From Pseudomonas viridiflava (GTDB lineage Bacteria > Pseudomonadota > Gammaproteobacteria > Pseudomonadales > Pseudomonadaceae), in the NCBI RefSeq assembly GCF_900582625.1, contig NZ_UTIQ01000001.1:992001-1056000 (forward strand): DNA of 64,000 nt, given 5' to 3'. Below the pieces are notes generated by a model. The model saw only the letters and a list, made by a program, of their open reading frames with translations, was not told the origin of the DNA and searched no databases. Of this stretch, positions 33,048 to 41,865 are shown one piece after another (position 1 is the first letter of the stretch; each line of letters opens with the position of its first letter). A program made the translations under genes and the position numbers.

Positions 33048-34730
33048 ATGAGCAACAAAAATAATGAAGACCTGCAACGCCAGGCCTCGGACAACACCCT
33101 AGGGCTCAATCCTGTCATTGGCCTGCGCGGCAAAGACATTCTCGCTTCTGCCCGCATGATCCTCGCACAGGCTTACAAGCAACCGCTGCACAGTGCCAAG
33201 CACATCGCCCACCTGGGCATCGAATTGAAAAACGTCCTGCTCGGCAGCTCCGAACTGGACGCCGACGCCGGCGACAAACGTTTCGCCGATCCCGCCTGGA
33301 GTCAAAACCCTCTGTACAAGCGCTACCTGCAAAGCTACCTGGCCTGGCGCAAAGAACTGCACAGCTGGGTCGAGCACAGCAACCTGTCAGAGACCGACAT
33401 CAGCCGGGGCCACTTCGTGATCAATCTGCTCACCGAAGCCATGGCGCCAAGCAACAGCATGGCCAACCCGGCCGCGCTCAAACGCTTCTTCGAAACCGGC
33501 GGCAAGAGTTTGCTAGACGGTCTCGGCCACTTGGCCAAAGATTTGGTCAACAACGGCGGCATGCCGAGCCAGGTCAATATGGACGCCTTCGAGGTCGGCA
33601 AAAACCTGGCCCTCAGCGAAGGTTCGGTGGTGTTTCGCAACAACCTGCTGGAGCTGATCCAGTACAAGCCCACCACCGAGCAAGTGCACGAACGCCCGCT
33701 GCTGGTGGTGCCACCGCAAATCAACAAGTTCTACGTATTCGACCTGTCGCAGGAAAAAAGCCTGGCGCGCTTCTGCCTGCGCAATGGCGTGCAGACGTTT
33801 ATCGTCAGTTGGCGCAACCCGACCAAGGCGCAGCGTGAATGGGGCCTGTCGACGTACATCGAAGCGCTGAAAGAAGCCATTGAAGTGATCCTTTCGATCA
33901 CCGGTGCCAAAGACGTCAACATGCTCGGCGCCTGCTCCGGTGGCATCACCACCGCCGCCCTGCTCGGCCACTACCAGGCCATTGGCGAGAAGAAGGTGAA
34001 TGCCCTGACCCTGCTGGTCAGCGTGCTCGATACCAAACTCGACACCCAGGTGGCGCTGTTCGTTAACGAGCAAACCCTGGAAGCCGCCAAGCGTCGTTCG
34101 TATCAGGCCGGCGTTCTGGAAGGCAGCGACATGGCCAAGGTGTTCGCCTGGATGCGCCCCAACGACCTGATCTGGAATTACTGGGTCAACAACTACCTGC
34201 TCGGCAATGAACCGCCGGTGTTCGACATTCTGTATTGGAACAACGACACCACGCGCTTGCCGGCCGCCTTCCACGGCGACCTGATCGAGCTGTTCAAAAC
34301 CAACCCGCTGACCCGCGCCGACGCGCTGGAAGTGTGCGGCACGCCCATCGACCTGAAGAAAGTCACCGCCGACATCTTCAGCCTGGCGGGCACCAACGAC
34401 CACATCACGCCATGGGAAGCCTGCTACCGCTCGGCGCGGCTGTTCGGCGGCAAGATTGAATTCGTGTTGTCCAACAGCGGCCATATCCAGAGCATTCTCA
34501 ACCCGCCGGGTAATCCGAAAGCGCGCTTCTCCACCAGCGAAGGCGACCTGCCGGATTGCCCGAAAGCCTGGCAGGAAGACGCCACCAAACACACCGATTC
34601 CTGGTGGCTGCACTGGCAAAAATGGCTAGCCGATCGCTCTGGCAAATTGAAAAAGGCACCTGTGGTGCTGGGCAACAAACAGTACACGCCAGGCGAAGCA
34701 TCGCCCGGCACCTATGTACACGAGCGGTAA
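33048..34730 (+). CDS. phaC1: Class II poly(3-hydroxyalkanoate) synthase 1
   Basis: Polymerises medium-chain 3-hydroxyacyl-CoA into PHA on the granule surface. The 560-residue product starts MSNKNNEDLQRQ at 33048. Earlier in-frame start codons from 32907 cover promoter DNA and are not family-like. The alpha/beta-hydrolase domain carries catalytic Cys296 in the lipase-like box GACSGG, Asp451 in GTNDHITPW and His479 in SNSGHIQSI, the positions known for class II synthases. PhaZ follows after 230 bases. Expression may be RpoN-dependent through the site at 32895-32911 and PhaD-activated, by analogy with other pseudomonads. Confidence 0.97.
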   Translation: MSNKNNEDLQRQASDNTLGLNPVIGLRGKDILASARMILAQAYKQPLHSAKHIAHLGIELKNVLLGSSELDADAGDKRFADPAWSQNPLYKRYLQSYLAWRKELHSWVEHSNLSETDISRGHFVINLLTEAMAPSNSMANPAALKRFFETGGKSLLDGLGHLAKDLVNNGGMPSQVNMDAFEVGKNLALSEGSVVFRNNLLELIQYKPTTEQVHERPLLVVPPQINKFYVFDLSQEKSLARFCLRNGVQTFIVSWRNPTKAQREWGLSTYIEALKEAIEVILSITGAKDVNMLGACSGGITTAALLGHYQAIGEKKVNALTLLVSVLDTKLDTQVALFVNEQTLEAAKRRSYQAGVLEGSDMAKVFAWMRPNDLIWNYWVNNYLLGNEPPVFDILYWNNDTTRLPAAFHGDLIELFKTNPLTRADALEVCGTPIDLKKVTADIFSLAGTNDHITPWEACYRSARLFGGKIEFVLSNSGHIQSILNPPGNPKARFSTSEGDLPDCPKAWQEDATKHTDSWWLHWQKWLADRSGKLKKAPVVLGNKQYTPGEASPGTYVHER

Positions 34731-34960
34731 GGGCGAGCGGCTGATTGCAATGCGCGCGGCCGATGCTCGAACGGCTGAGCGGTTTTACCAACAGATTGAC
34801 TGCATACACTGCCCGCGGCACCCGGATGTGCCGCCCACTGCTGACGTGTTACGCGCCTGCAGTGGACACGAAGCCAGCACGGATGCCGGTTTCGTTATTC
34901 TGGACAGGCGCGCGGGACGGCGCCGCCAGAGCTTCGTAGGGTCACCCATAGGGCTAGCGC

Positions 34961-35824
34961 ATGCCGTTACCATTTGTTTTCCGCACCATCGACCTCGATG
35001 GGCAAACCATTCGCACGGCGGTCCGTCCAGGTAAGCCGCACCTGACGCCGTTGCTCATTTTCAATGGCATCGGCGCCAACCTCGAATTGGTTTTCCCCTT
35101 CGTTGCCGCCCTGGACCCTGACCTCGAAGTCATCGCCTTCGACGTCCCGGGCGTAGGCGGCTCGTCGACGCCCAATCGGCCTTACCGCTTTCCCGGCCTG
35201 GCCAAACTGGCGGCGCGCATGCTCGACTATTTGGACATCGGCCAGGTCAACGCCATCGGCGTGTCGTGGGGCGGCGCGCTGGCCCAGCAGTTTGCCCACG
35301 ACTACCCCGAGCGCTGTAAAAAGCTGGTGCTCGCGGCCACCTCAGCGGGCGCCGTGATGGTGCCGGGCAAACCAAAAGTGCTGTGGCGCATGGCCAGTCC
35401 TCGGCGCTACGTGCAGCCGTCTTACGGCGTGCAGATCGCCCCGGATATTTACGGCGGAGCCTTCCGCCGCGACCCCAACCTGGCGATGGCCCACGCCAGC
35501 AAAGTGCGCTCTTCCGGCAAGCTCGGTTACTACTGGCAATTGTTCGCCGGCATGGGCTGGACCAGCGTGCACTGGCTGCACAAAATTACCCAACCCACCC
35601 TGGTACTTGCAGGCGATGACGACCCGTTGATCCCCCTGATCAACATGCGTCTGCTAGCCTGGAGAATTCCGAATTCGGAACTGCATGTGATTGACGACGG
35701 CCACCTCTTCCTCATTACCCGGGCAGAAGCGGTTGCGCCAATCATCATGAAATTCTTACAAGAGGAACGCCAACGTGCGGTGATGCACCCACAGCCGACA
35801 CCTTCGCCGGCTCGCGATCACTGA
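34961..35824 (+). CDS. phaZ: Intracellular medium-chain PHA depolymerase
   Basis: Hydrolyses granule PHA to release 3-hydroxy acids. The 287-residue alpha/beta hydrolase has nucleophile Ser102 in GVSWGGALAQQ, an oxyanion-loop region FNGIGANLE, Asp in AGDDDPLIP (about 222) and His in DDGHLFLIT (about 250). It lies between the two synthases, the standard Pseudomonas arrangement that couples synthesis to turnover. The 230 bases before it contain a 7-bp hairpin (34815-34834) but no clear promoter. Confidence 0.96.
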   Translation: MPLPFVFRTIDLDGQTIRTAVRPGKPHLTPLLIFNGIGANLELVFPFVAALDPDLEVIAFDVPGVGGSSTPNRPYRFPGLAKLAARMLDYLDIGQVNAIGVSWGGALAQQFAHDYPERCKKLVLAATSAGAVMVPGKPKVLWRMASPRRYVQPSYGVQIAPDIYGGAFRRDPNLAMAHASKVRSSGKLGYYWQLFAGMGWTSVHWLHKITQPTLVLAGDDDPLIPLINMRLLAWRIPNSELHVIDDGHLFLITRAEAVAPIIMKFLQEERQRAVMHPQPTPSPARDH

Positions 35825-36024
35825 CCCATAACAACAAGCAGCCCAGCGGTGCGCACTGAATCAGTTCGAGCAGTGCACGCCTGACCCAATAGGGCGCTGG
35901 GCGCCCCACCTGCTGTTCTTTGCGCGGTTGTCTGGAATGCACCTCCGGCGCGCCTTGGTACAAGCCTTGCTCTGTACCAATTGACGTTGAGTCCCTTGCT
36001 GGTTTGACGACGGAGTGTTGCCCC

Positions 36025-37710
36025 ATGCGAGACAAATCTGTGACCACCCCGGTGACGACGGCACCGGCCAATGCAATGAACGCGCAGAACGCCGTCATGG
36101 GTTTGCGCGGGCGCGACCTGCTCAGCACCATGCGCACCGTGGCGCTGCAAGGCCTGCGCCGGCCGGTGTACAGCGCCAAGCATGCCTTGGCGTTGGGCGG
36201 GCAATTAGGCCGCGTGCTCATCGGCGATACGCTGCACAAACCCAACCCGAACGATGCGCGCTTTGCCGACCCCACCTGGCAACTCAACCCGTTCTACCGC
36301 CGCAGCTTGCAAGCGTATCTCGCCTGGCAGCAGCAATTGCACCGCTGGATCGAGGAAAGCGATCTACCCGCCGACGACCGCACCCGCGCGAGGTTTATCG
36401 CCACCTTGCTCGGCGATGCCATGTCGCCATCCAACAGCGTGCTCAACCCGCTGGCCATCAAAGAACTGCTCAACAGCGGCGGCACCAGCTTGTTCAAAGG
36501 CGTGCGCCACCTCTATGACGACTTGCTACACAACAGCGGTCTGCCCCGGCAAGTGAACAAAACGGCGTTTGAAGTGGGCCGCAACCTGGCCACCACGCCG
36601 GGCAGCGTGGTGTTTCGCAACGAGATGCTGGAGCTGATCCAGTACAAGCCCATGAGCGAAAAGCAGTTCGCCAAACCGCTGGTGATCGTGCCGCCGCAAA
36701 TCAACAAGTTTTATATCTTCGACCTCAGCCCGGAAAAGAGCTTCGTCCAGTACTGCCTGAAGAACGGCCTGCAAGTGTTCATGGTGAGCTGGCGCAACCC
36801 CGATGCACGTCACCGCGAATGGGGCTTGTCGAGTTACGTACAAGCGCTGGAAGCCGCGACCGACGTGGCCCGCGCGATCACCGGCAGCAAAGACGTCAAT
36901 CTGATCGGCGCGTGCGCAGGCGGCCTGACCATCGCGGCGATGCAAGGCCATCTATTGGCCAAACGGCAACTGCGTCGGGTCAGCAGCGCCAGCTACCTGG
37001 TGAGTCTGCTCGACAGTCAGATCGAAAGCCCGGCGATGCTGTTCGCCGACGAGAAAACCCTCGAAGCCGCCAAGCGCCGCTCTTACCAAAACGGTGTGCT
37101 GGACGGTCGCGACATGGCGCGCGTGTTCGCCTGGATGCGCCCCAACGACCTGATCTGGAATTACTGGGTCAACAACTACCTGCTCGGCAAACAGCCGCCG
37201 GCGTTCGACATCCTCTACTGGAACAACGACAACACCCGTCTGCCGGCAGCGTTTCATGGCGACTTGTTGGACTTCTTCAAACACAACCCACTGACCCGCC
37301 CCGGCGCCATGGAAGTGTGCGGCACGCCCATCGACCTGCAGAAAGTAAACGTCGACAGTTTTAGCGTGGCCGGCATCAACGACCACATCACGCCGTGGGA
37401 CGCGGTGTACCGCTCTACCCTGCTCATGGGCGGCGACCGGCGCTTTATTCTGTCCAACAGCGGCCACATCCAGAGCATCCTTAATCCGCCGGGCAACCCG
37501 AAAGCCAACTTCTTCGAGAACGCCAAGCTCACCTCCGACCCGCGCGCCTGGTATTACGACGCCAAGCAGCACACCGGCAGTTGGTGGCCGGTCTGGATGG
37601 AATGGATTCAAGCGCGCTCCGGAGAACAGCGCGAAACGCTGCTGGCCATCGGCAATCAGAACTACCCGCCGATGCAAGCCGCACCCGGCACCTACGTGCA
37701 CGAGGTGTAA
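36025..37710 (+). CDS. phaC2: Class II poly(3-hydroxyalkanoate) synthase 2
   Basis: A second mcl-PHA synthase paralogous to PhaC1, with slightly different chain-length preference in studied strains. The 561-residue product starts MRDKSVTTPVTT, with an ACGGAGTG ribosome site at 36009-36016; an open frame from 35920 is intergenic. Cys297 lies in GACAGG, where PhaC1 has GACSGG. The catalytic GINDHITPW and SNSGHIQSILNPPG blocks are intact. PhaZ precedes it and phaD follows after 75 bases. Confidence 0.96.
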   Translation: MRDKSVTTPVTTAPANAMNAQNAVMGLRGRDLLSTMRTVALQGLRRPVYSAKHALALGGQLGRVLIGDTLHKPNPNDARFADPTWQLNPFYRRSLQAYLAWQQQLHRWIEESDLPADDRTRARFIATLLGDAMSPSNSVLNPLAIKELLNSGGTSLFKGVRHLYDDLLHNSGLPRQVNKTAFEVGRNLATTPGSVVFRNEMLELIQYKPMSEKQFAKPLVIVPPQINKFYIFDLSPEKSFVQYCLKNGLQVFMVSWRNPDARHREWGLSSYVQALEAATDVARAITGSKDVNLIGACAGGLTIAAMQGHLLAKRQLRRVSSASYLVSLLDSQIESPAMLFADEKTLEAAKRRSYQNGVLDGRDMARVFAWMRPNDLIWNYWVNNYLLGKQPPAFDILYWNNDNTRLPAAFHGDLLDFFKHNPLTRPGAMEVCGTPIDLQKVNVDSFSVAGINDHITPWDAVYRSTLLMGGDRRFILSNSGHIQSILNPPGNPKANFFENAKLTSDPRAWYYDAKQHTGSWWPVWMEWIQARSGEQRETLLAIGNQNYPPMQAAPGTYVHEV

Positions 37711-37785
37711 ACCGCAACAACACTGGCCAGGCGGCGTCTGGCCAGTTAACGTCGGCCAATGGATCGTCTGACATAAGAAGAATGG

Positions 37786-38400
37786 ATGAAAACCCGCGAC
37801 CGAATCCTCGAATGTGCCCTGGCGTTATTCAACCAGCAGGGCGAACCCAACGTCTCCACCCTGGAAATTGCTAACGAGCTGGAAATCAGCCCGGGCAATC
37901 TCTACTACCACTTCCACGGTAAAGAGCCGCTGATAATGGAGCTGTTCGAACGCTTCGAAACCGATATGGCGCCGCTGCTCGACCCACCGGCCGGCGCGCG
38001 CTTGAACGTGGAGGATTACTGGCTGTTCCTGCACCTGATCGTCGAGCGCCTGGCGCATTACCGTTTCCTGTTCCAGGACCTTTCCAATCTGGCCGGCCGC
38101 TTGCCGAAACTGGCTCGCGGTATTCGCCTGTGGCTCAACTCGCTGAAGCGCACCCTCGCGGCATTGCTGGCTGGTTTGAAAGCGGACGGGCATGTCACCA
38201 GCAACACCCAGGCGTTGGGTTTGCTGGTCGAGCAAATCACCCTGACGCTGCTGTTCTCCCTCGACTACCAGCGCATTCTGGGCAACCTCGGCGAGCTTCG
38301 GTTGGTGGTGTTTCAAGTGATGATGCTGGTGACGCCCCATTTGCGCGAAGACTCGCGCGGCACGGCTGAACTCTTGGCGCAGCGCTACCTGCAAGCGTGA
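37786..38400 (+). CDS. phaD: TetR-family PHA regulator
   Basis: A 204-residue TetR-type DNA-binding protein. The N-terminal helix-turn-helix (about 8-50, STLEIANELEISPGNLYYHFHGKEPLI) is followed by an all-helical ligand-binding domain. In P. putida PhaD activates phaC1 and phaI promoters, probably responding to a fatty-acid CoA intermediate; that role is carried over by synteny. The ATG at 37786 gives the family start MKTRDRILE. A terminator separates it from convergent phaF. Confidence 0.95.
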   Translation: MKTRDRILECALALFNQQGEPNVSTLEIANELEISPGNLYYHFHGKEPLIMELFERFETDMAPLLDPPAGARLNVEDYWLFLHLIVERLAHYRFLFQDLSNLAGRLPKLARGIRLWLNSLKRTLAALLAGLKADGHVTSNTQALGLLVEQITLTLLFSLDYQRILGNLGELRLVVFQVMMLVTPHLREDSRGTAELLAQRYLQA

Positions 38401-38439
38401 CCATCAGCTGCGAACCTGTTTAATTTGAATTGCCCATAA

Positions 38440-38467
38440 AAAAACCCGGCCATCTGGCCGGGTTTTT
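38440..38467. terminator. Bidirectional terminator between phaD and phaF
   Basis: AAAAACCCGGCCA pairs with TGGCCGGGTTTTT (13 bp, very tight loop) between the convergent stop codons, with T-runs on both strands. Confidence 0.9.
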
Positions 38468-38485
38468 CATTTACCGCACATCCAC

Positions 38486-39481
38486 TCAGGACGACGTGCT
38501 TGGCGCCGTCGGTGCAGCTGGCGTTGCAGCCGGCGTGGTTGCAGCGGTAGCTGCTGGCGCTGGCGTTGGTGCGGGTGTCGCCGGTTTGGCAGCAGCGGCC
38601 GCCGGCTTCGGTGCAGCAGGCTTGGCAGCGGCCGGCTTCGGTGCAGGTTTTACCGCAGGCTTGGCAGCCGGCTTAGCGGCAGCGGGTTTCGCGGCTGGCT
38701 TGGCGGCTGGTTTTGCAGCGGGCTTGGCGGCGGCTTTCGCTGCAGGTTTAGCAGCCGGTTTGGCAGCGGCTTTAACAGCCGGCTTGGCGGCCGGTTTTGC
38801 GGCTGGCTTGGCGGCAGCTTTGGCGGCTGGTTTAGCAGCCGGTTTAGCAGCGGCTTTAACCAAAGGCTTGGCCGCTGGTTTTGCGGCAGCTTTGGCAGCC
38901 GGTTTAGCGGCGGCTTTTGCTGCTGGCTTGGCTGCCGGTTTGGCGGCCGCTTTTGCTGCGGGCTTGGCTGCAGGTTTCGCAGCGGCCTTGGCGGCCGGTT
39001 TAGCGGCGGGTTTGGCAGCGGCTTTCGGGGCTGGTTTAGCGGCCACTGTTTTGGCAGAAATGCCAGTCAGTTTTTCCAGCTGTTTGGTCAACACATCAAC
39101 TTTGCTGTTCAGGTCTTTCACTTCATTGCGGCTCGGAACGCCGAGACGCGAAATGGCACTGTTCAGACGTTTGTCGAAGGCTTCTTCCAACTCGCCCCAT
39201 TTACCAATCGCCAGGCCGCGAACTTCATCGACCTTGGATTTAGCCGACTTGGCAGATGTTTTAGCGGACGTTTTCACGGCGCCAACTTGCTTCTCGACTT
39301 CGGTCTTGGCCAACTTTTCAGCTTTCTCGCCATCGGTTACCAGCGTGTCGAACAGCTTGGTGCCGTCCTTGCTGATTTTCGAATAGGCGCCCAACCCAGC
39401 CAGCCAGATTTGGCGCGAGTATTTTTCAACTTCGCCAACCCACGAGCTGCTTTGTTTTTCGACTTTCTTTTTAGCAACCAT
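38486..39481 (-). CDS. phaF: PHA granule-associated phasin with histone-H1-like tail
   Basis: PhaF coats PHA granules and binds DNA, helping segregate granules between daughter cells. The 331-residue product starts MVAKKKVEKQ at 39481. Residues 12-145 are the phasin domain with the granule-binding YSRQIWLAGLGAYSK motif and a leucine-zipper-like stretch (about 121-138). From about residue 148 onward there are about two dozen AAKP-type repeats, a basic histone-H1-like DNA-binding tail, ending in an Ala/Pro/Thr-rich segment. That tail is much longer than in the 254-residue P. putida protein as I recall it. It follows phaI by 10 bases. Confidence 0.95.
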   Translation of the reverse strand: MVAKKKVEKQSSSWVGEVEKYSRQIWLAGLGAYSKISKDGTKLFDTLVTDGEKAEKLAKTEVEKQVGAVKTSAKTSAKSAKSKVDEVRGLAIGKWGELEEAFDKRLNSAISRLGVPSRNEVKDLNSKVDVLTKQLEKLTGISAKTVAAKPAPKAAAKPAAKPAAKAAAKPAAKPAAKAAAKPAAKPAAKAAAKPAAKAAAKPAAKPLVKAAAKPAAKPAAKAAAKPAAKPAAKPAVKAAAKPAAKPAAKAAAKPAAKPAAKPAAKPAAAKPAAKPAVKPAPKPAAAKPAAPKPAAAAAKPATPAPTPAPAATAATTPAATPAAPTAPSTSS

Positions 39482-39491
39482 CCCGCTCTCC

Positions 39492-39938
39492 TTATTGAGT
39501 CTTAGCGACACGTGCAACCAACGCATTCAGCACGTCCAGCTTAGCAGAGAGCGCATCAACATCCTGGCGCGAAGGGATACCCACACGATTTAACGCGCTG
39601 GCGACCCGACGATCGAAAAGTTTTTCGATTTTGTCGAACTGCACTTCAACTTTGCTTTTAACGCTGGAGACATTGCTGCTGACTGATTGTTTAACCGAGT
39701 CGAGCTGGCTATTCGCCGCTTCGACCTGCGTTGTGACCAGTTTTTTGCCTTGTCGTTCGATGCCTTCGCCTTCGCTCACCAGGCCTTTGATATAGCCCGC
39801 ACCTTCTTTGCCAACCTTGGCGTAGGCACCCAAACCGGCCAGCCAAATTTGGCGGCTGTAATGTTTAACATCGGTCAGCAGGGACGCTTGGATTTCGTCT
39901 TTTTTTACGACGACTTTTTTAGCTGCAACTTTGGCCAT
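39492..39938 (-). CDS. phaI: PHA granule-associated phasin
   Basis: A 148-residue phasin that stabilises PHA granules. It shares the KHYSRQIWLAGLGAYAK motif with PhaF and a central amphipathic region, but lacks the AAKP tail. The ATG at 39938 follows a GAGGTG ribosome site; a start four codons earlier is unlikely. It is first in the phaIF operon. A terminator-shaped hairpin at 39961-39985 sits directly upstream. Confidence 0.95.
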   Translation of the reverse strand: MAKVAAKKVVVKKDEIQASLLTDVKHYSRQIWLAGLGAYAKVGKEGAGYIKGLVSEGEGIERQGKKLVTTQVEAANSQLDSVKQSVSSNVSSVKSKVEVQFDKIEKLFDRRVASALNRVGIPSRQDVDALSAKLDVLNALVARVAKTQ

Positions 39939-39960
39939 GGTGCACCTCACAAAGAGAAGG

Positions 39961-39985
39961 AAAAAACCGCCTGCTCTTTGCAGGC
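39961..39985 (-). terminator. Terminator-like hairpin in the phaI leader
   Basis: On the minus strand GCCTGC (39985-39980) pairs with GCAGGC (39974-39969) around AAAGA, then GG and six T. It ends 22 bases before the phaI ATG, leaving no room for a downstream promoter. It either ends transcripts of the small PHA gene with readthrough into phaIF, or it is an element of the phaI leader. Confidence 0.6.
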
Positions 39986-40019
39986 CTGCACCGAAATTAG
40001 CCGGGAAAATTAGAATTCA

Positions 40020-40032
40020 CATACTAGGTATG
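40020..40032. promoter_or_regulatory. Palindrome in the phaI promoter region
   Basis: CATACTAGGTATG is a 5-3-5 inverted repeat lying 7 bases past the stop of the small PHA gene and about 80 bases before phaI. It is well placed for a regulator such as PhaD, but I cannot assign the protein. Confidence 0.4.
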
Positions 40033-40039
40033 CGCGGGC

Positions 40040-40315
40040 TCAACTAAGGGACTCGTCCAAGCCTTTTTCAATTTCGCGTTTTATCGTGCCGCTCATGGCC
40101 GATAACAGCAGGCCCAACTTGAGTTCGACGCGCACGTTGTCTTCGCCCACTTCAATGGTGCCGTCAGCGCCACTGCGTTTGAATTCCAACACGTCGCCCT
40201 TCCACTGATAACGCACCGAATACTCTTCGGCCAGGCGCTCGGCCAGCGCCTCGGCTTTGGCGCGCGCGCCTTGCGTGCCAAGAGTGTGTGAACGTTCGAC
40301 GGTAATGCGGGCCAT
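40040..40315 (-). CDS. Small polyhydroxyalkanoic-acid-system family protein
   Basis: A 91-residue protein (MARITVERSHTLGTQGAR) that resembles the putative PHA granule/system family found next to phasin genes. It reads as an alternating helix-strand domain with conserved HTLG near the N-terminus and VRVELKLGLLLSAMSGTI near the C-terminus. Its biochemical role is unknown. It lies upstream of phaIF on the same strand and divergent from ubiE. Confidence 0.85.
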   Translation of the reverse strand: MARITVERSHTLGTQGARAKAEALAERLAEEYSVRYQWKGDVLEFKRSGADGTIEVGEDNVRVELKLGLLLSAMSGTIKREIEKGLDESLS

Positions 40316-40465
40316 AGTTGATAACTCATGCGACCAAAAGTCGCGCGACTATAACGCGAGCGCCACGCCAAGGGCAGTCGCCCCGTAACCGCCACCGCAC
40401 GCCTTGCCAAGACAAAGCCGGTGACCGCGATTAGAATGGCCGGCACTTTCTTCCGGTGACCGCAT

Positions 40466-41236
40466 ATGAACGATCCGCGCAAAGGCAGTGATGCCGAACC
40501 GACTACCCACTTCGGCTACCAAAGCGTGCCGGAAAGCCAAAAGGCCGACAAAGTCGCCGAGGTTTTCCACTCTGTAGCCGCCAAATATGACTTGATGAAC
40601 GACCTCATGTCCGGAGGCGTTCACCGTCTCTGGAAGCGCTTCACCATCGAGCTTTCGGGCGTGCGCACGGGCAATCGGGTGCTGGATATCGCCGGCGGCA
40701 CGGGCGATCTGACCCGTCAGTTTTCCCGCCTGGTCGGCCCCACCGGTGAAGTGGTCCTGGCCGACATCAACGCCTCGATGCTCAAGGTGGGCCGCGACAA
40801 ACTGCTCGACAGCGGCGTGGCCAACAATGTGCAGTTCGTACAGGCCGACGCGGAAAAGCTGCCGTTCCCGGACAACCACTTCGACTGCGTGACCATCGCC
40901 TTTGGCTTGCGCAACGTCACCCATAAAGATGAAGCGATCCGCTCCATGCTGCGCGTGCTCAAACCGGGCGGCCGCTTGCTGATTCTGGAATTCTCCAAAC
41001 CCACCAGCAACCTACTGTCCAAGGCTTACGACGCCTACTCGTTCAGCCTGCTGCCGCTGATGGGCAAGCTGATCACCAACGATTCGGAAAGCTACCGCTA
41101 CCTGGCCGAATCGATCCGCATGCACCCGGATCAAGAAACCCTGAAAGCCATGATGATCGAGGCCGGTTTCGAGCGCGCCACGTACCACAACATGACCGGC
41201 GGCATCGTCGCCTTGCACCGCGGTATCAAACCCTGA
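40466..41236 (+). CDS. ubiE: Ubiquinone/menaquinone C-methyltransferase
   Basis: UbiE methylates the quinone ring with SAM in ubiquinone synthesis. The 256-residue class I methyltransferase has SAM motif [12 protein letters not shown] (about 72-83), the UbiE signatures [17 protein letters not shown] (about 39-55) and [17 protein letters not shown] (about 163-179), and the C-terminal [14 protein letters not shown]. Its stop overlaps the ubiJ start by one base (TGATG). Confidence 0.97.
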   Translation: MNDPRKGSDAEPTTHFGYQSVPESQKADKVAEVFHSVAAKYDLMNDLMSGGVHRLWKRFTIELSGVRTGNRVLDIAGGTGDLTRQFSRLVGPTGEVVLADINASMLKVGRDKLLDSGVANNVQFVQADAEKLPFPDNHFDCVTIAFGLRNVTHKDEAIRSMLRVLKPGGRLLILEFSKPTSNLLSKAYDAYSFSLLPLMGKLITNDSESYRYLAESIRMHPDQETLKAMMIEAGFERATYHNMTGGIVALHRGIKP

Positions 41237-41865
41237 TGTTGACCCAGGCGCTTCTGGCTGCGGCCGAGACCGGCATCAACCGCGTGCTGCGCCTCGACGC
41301 GACCGCCTTGCCGCGTCTCGCGCACCTGGCCGGTAAAGTGATCGCCGTGGAATGCAGCTCGCCGGCCGTGAAGGCATTCGTGCTGGCCGACGGTGCCGGT
41401 CTGCGTCTGGCTTCGCAGTGGGAAGGCGACATCGCCTGCCGCCTGCGCGCGCCGGCCAGTAGCTTGGTGCGGTTGGGCGTCAGCAAAGACAAAACCGCTG
41501 TGTTGCACAGCCCCGAGGTTGAGTTGGATGGCGACAGCGCCGTACTGCTCGATTTGGCCGGCGTGCTGCAAGACCTCGAATTAGACTGGGAATACGAAAT
41601 TGGCCGCTGGCTCGGGCCGATAGGCAGCCAGTTGCTCAGCAGTCATTTGAAAAGCCGCGCGCGCTGGACCAGTCAGAACCTCGACAGCCTGCGCCAGAAC
41701 GTGGCGGATTACCTCAGCGAAGAGTCGCGCACCCTGGTCGGCGAGAACGAAGCACAAGCGCGTTTTGCCGAGCTGGATGACCTCAAGCTTGCCCTTGATC
41801 GGCTCGACGCCCGCGTCGAGCGCCTGGCCCTGACCCTCAACTCCAAACCTAGCGAACCCGAATGA
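41236..41865 (+). CDS. ubiJ: Ubiquinone biosynthesis accessory factor UbiJ
   Basis: A 209-residue protein with an N-terminal SCP2-like lipid-binding domain (about 15-115) and a C-terminal coiled coil (about 165-205). UbiJ binds ubiquinone intermediates and scaffolds the soluble Ubi complex in E. coli. The position between ubiE and ubiB, with overlaps of one and four bases, supports the assignment. Confidence 0.93.
   Translation: MLTQALLAAAETGINRVLRLDATALPRLAHLAGKVIAVECSSPAVKAFVLADGAGLRLASQWEGDIACRLRAPASSLVRLGVSKDKTAVLHSPEVELDGDSAVLLDLAGVLQDLELDWEYEIGRWLGPIGSQLLSSHLKSRARWTSQNLDSLRQNVADYLSEESRTLVGENEAQARFAELDDLKLALDRLDARVERLALTLNSKPSEPE

Noticed and set aside
34815..34834. Hairpin GCGGCAC/GTGCCGC between phaC1 and phaZ as terminator
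   Set aside because: The stem is only 7 bp with no T-run. It may be structural, but termination is not supported.
35920..36024. N-terminal extension of PhaC2
   Set aside because: Its composition is unlike synthases, and a good ribosome site precedes the ATG at 36025.
38580..39040. Repeated short units resembling a CRISPR array
   Set aside because: The units are coding (AAKP), differ in length, have no spacers and no cas genes nearby.
38430..39386. Plus-strand frame rich in Gly-Leu-Ala-Ala repeats opposite phaF
   Set aside because: It is the antisense reading of the AAKP repeat codons. PhaF on the minus strand explains the sequence with conserved phasin motifs.
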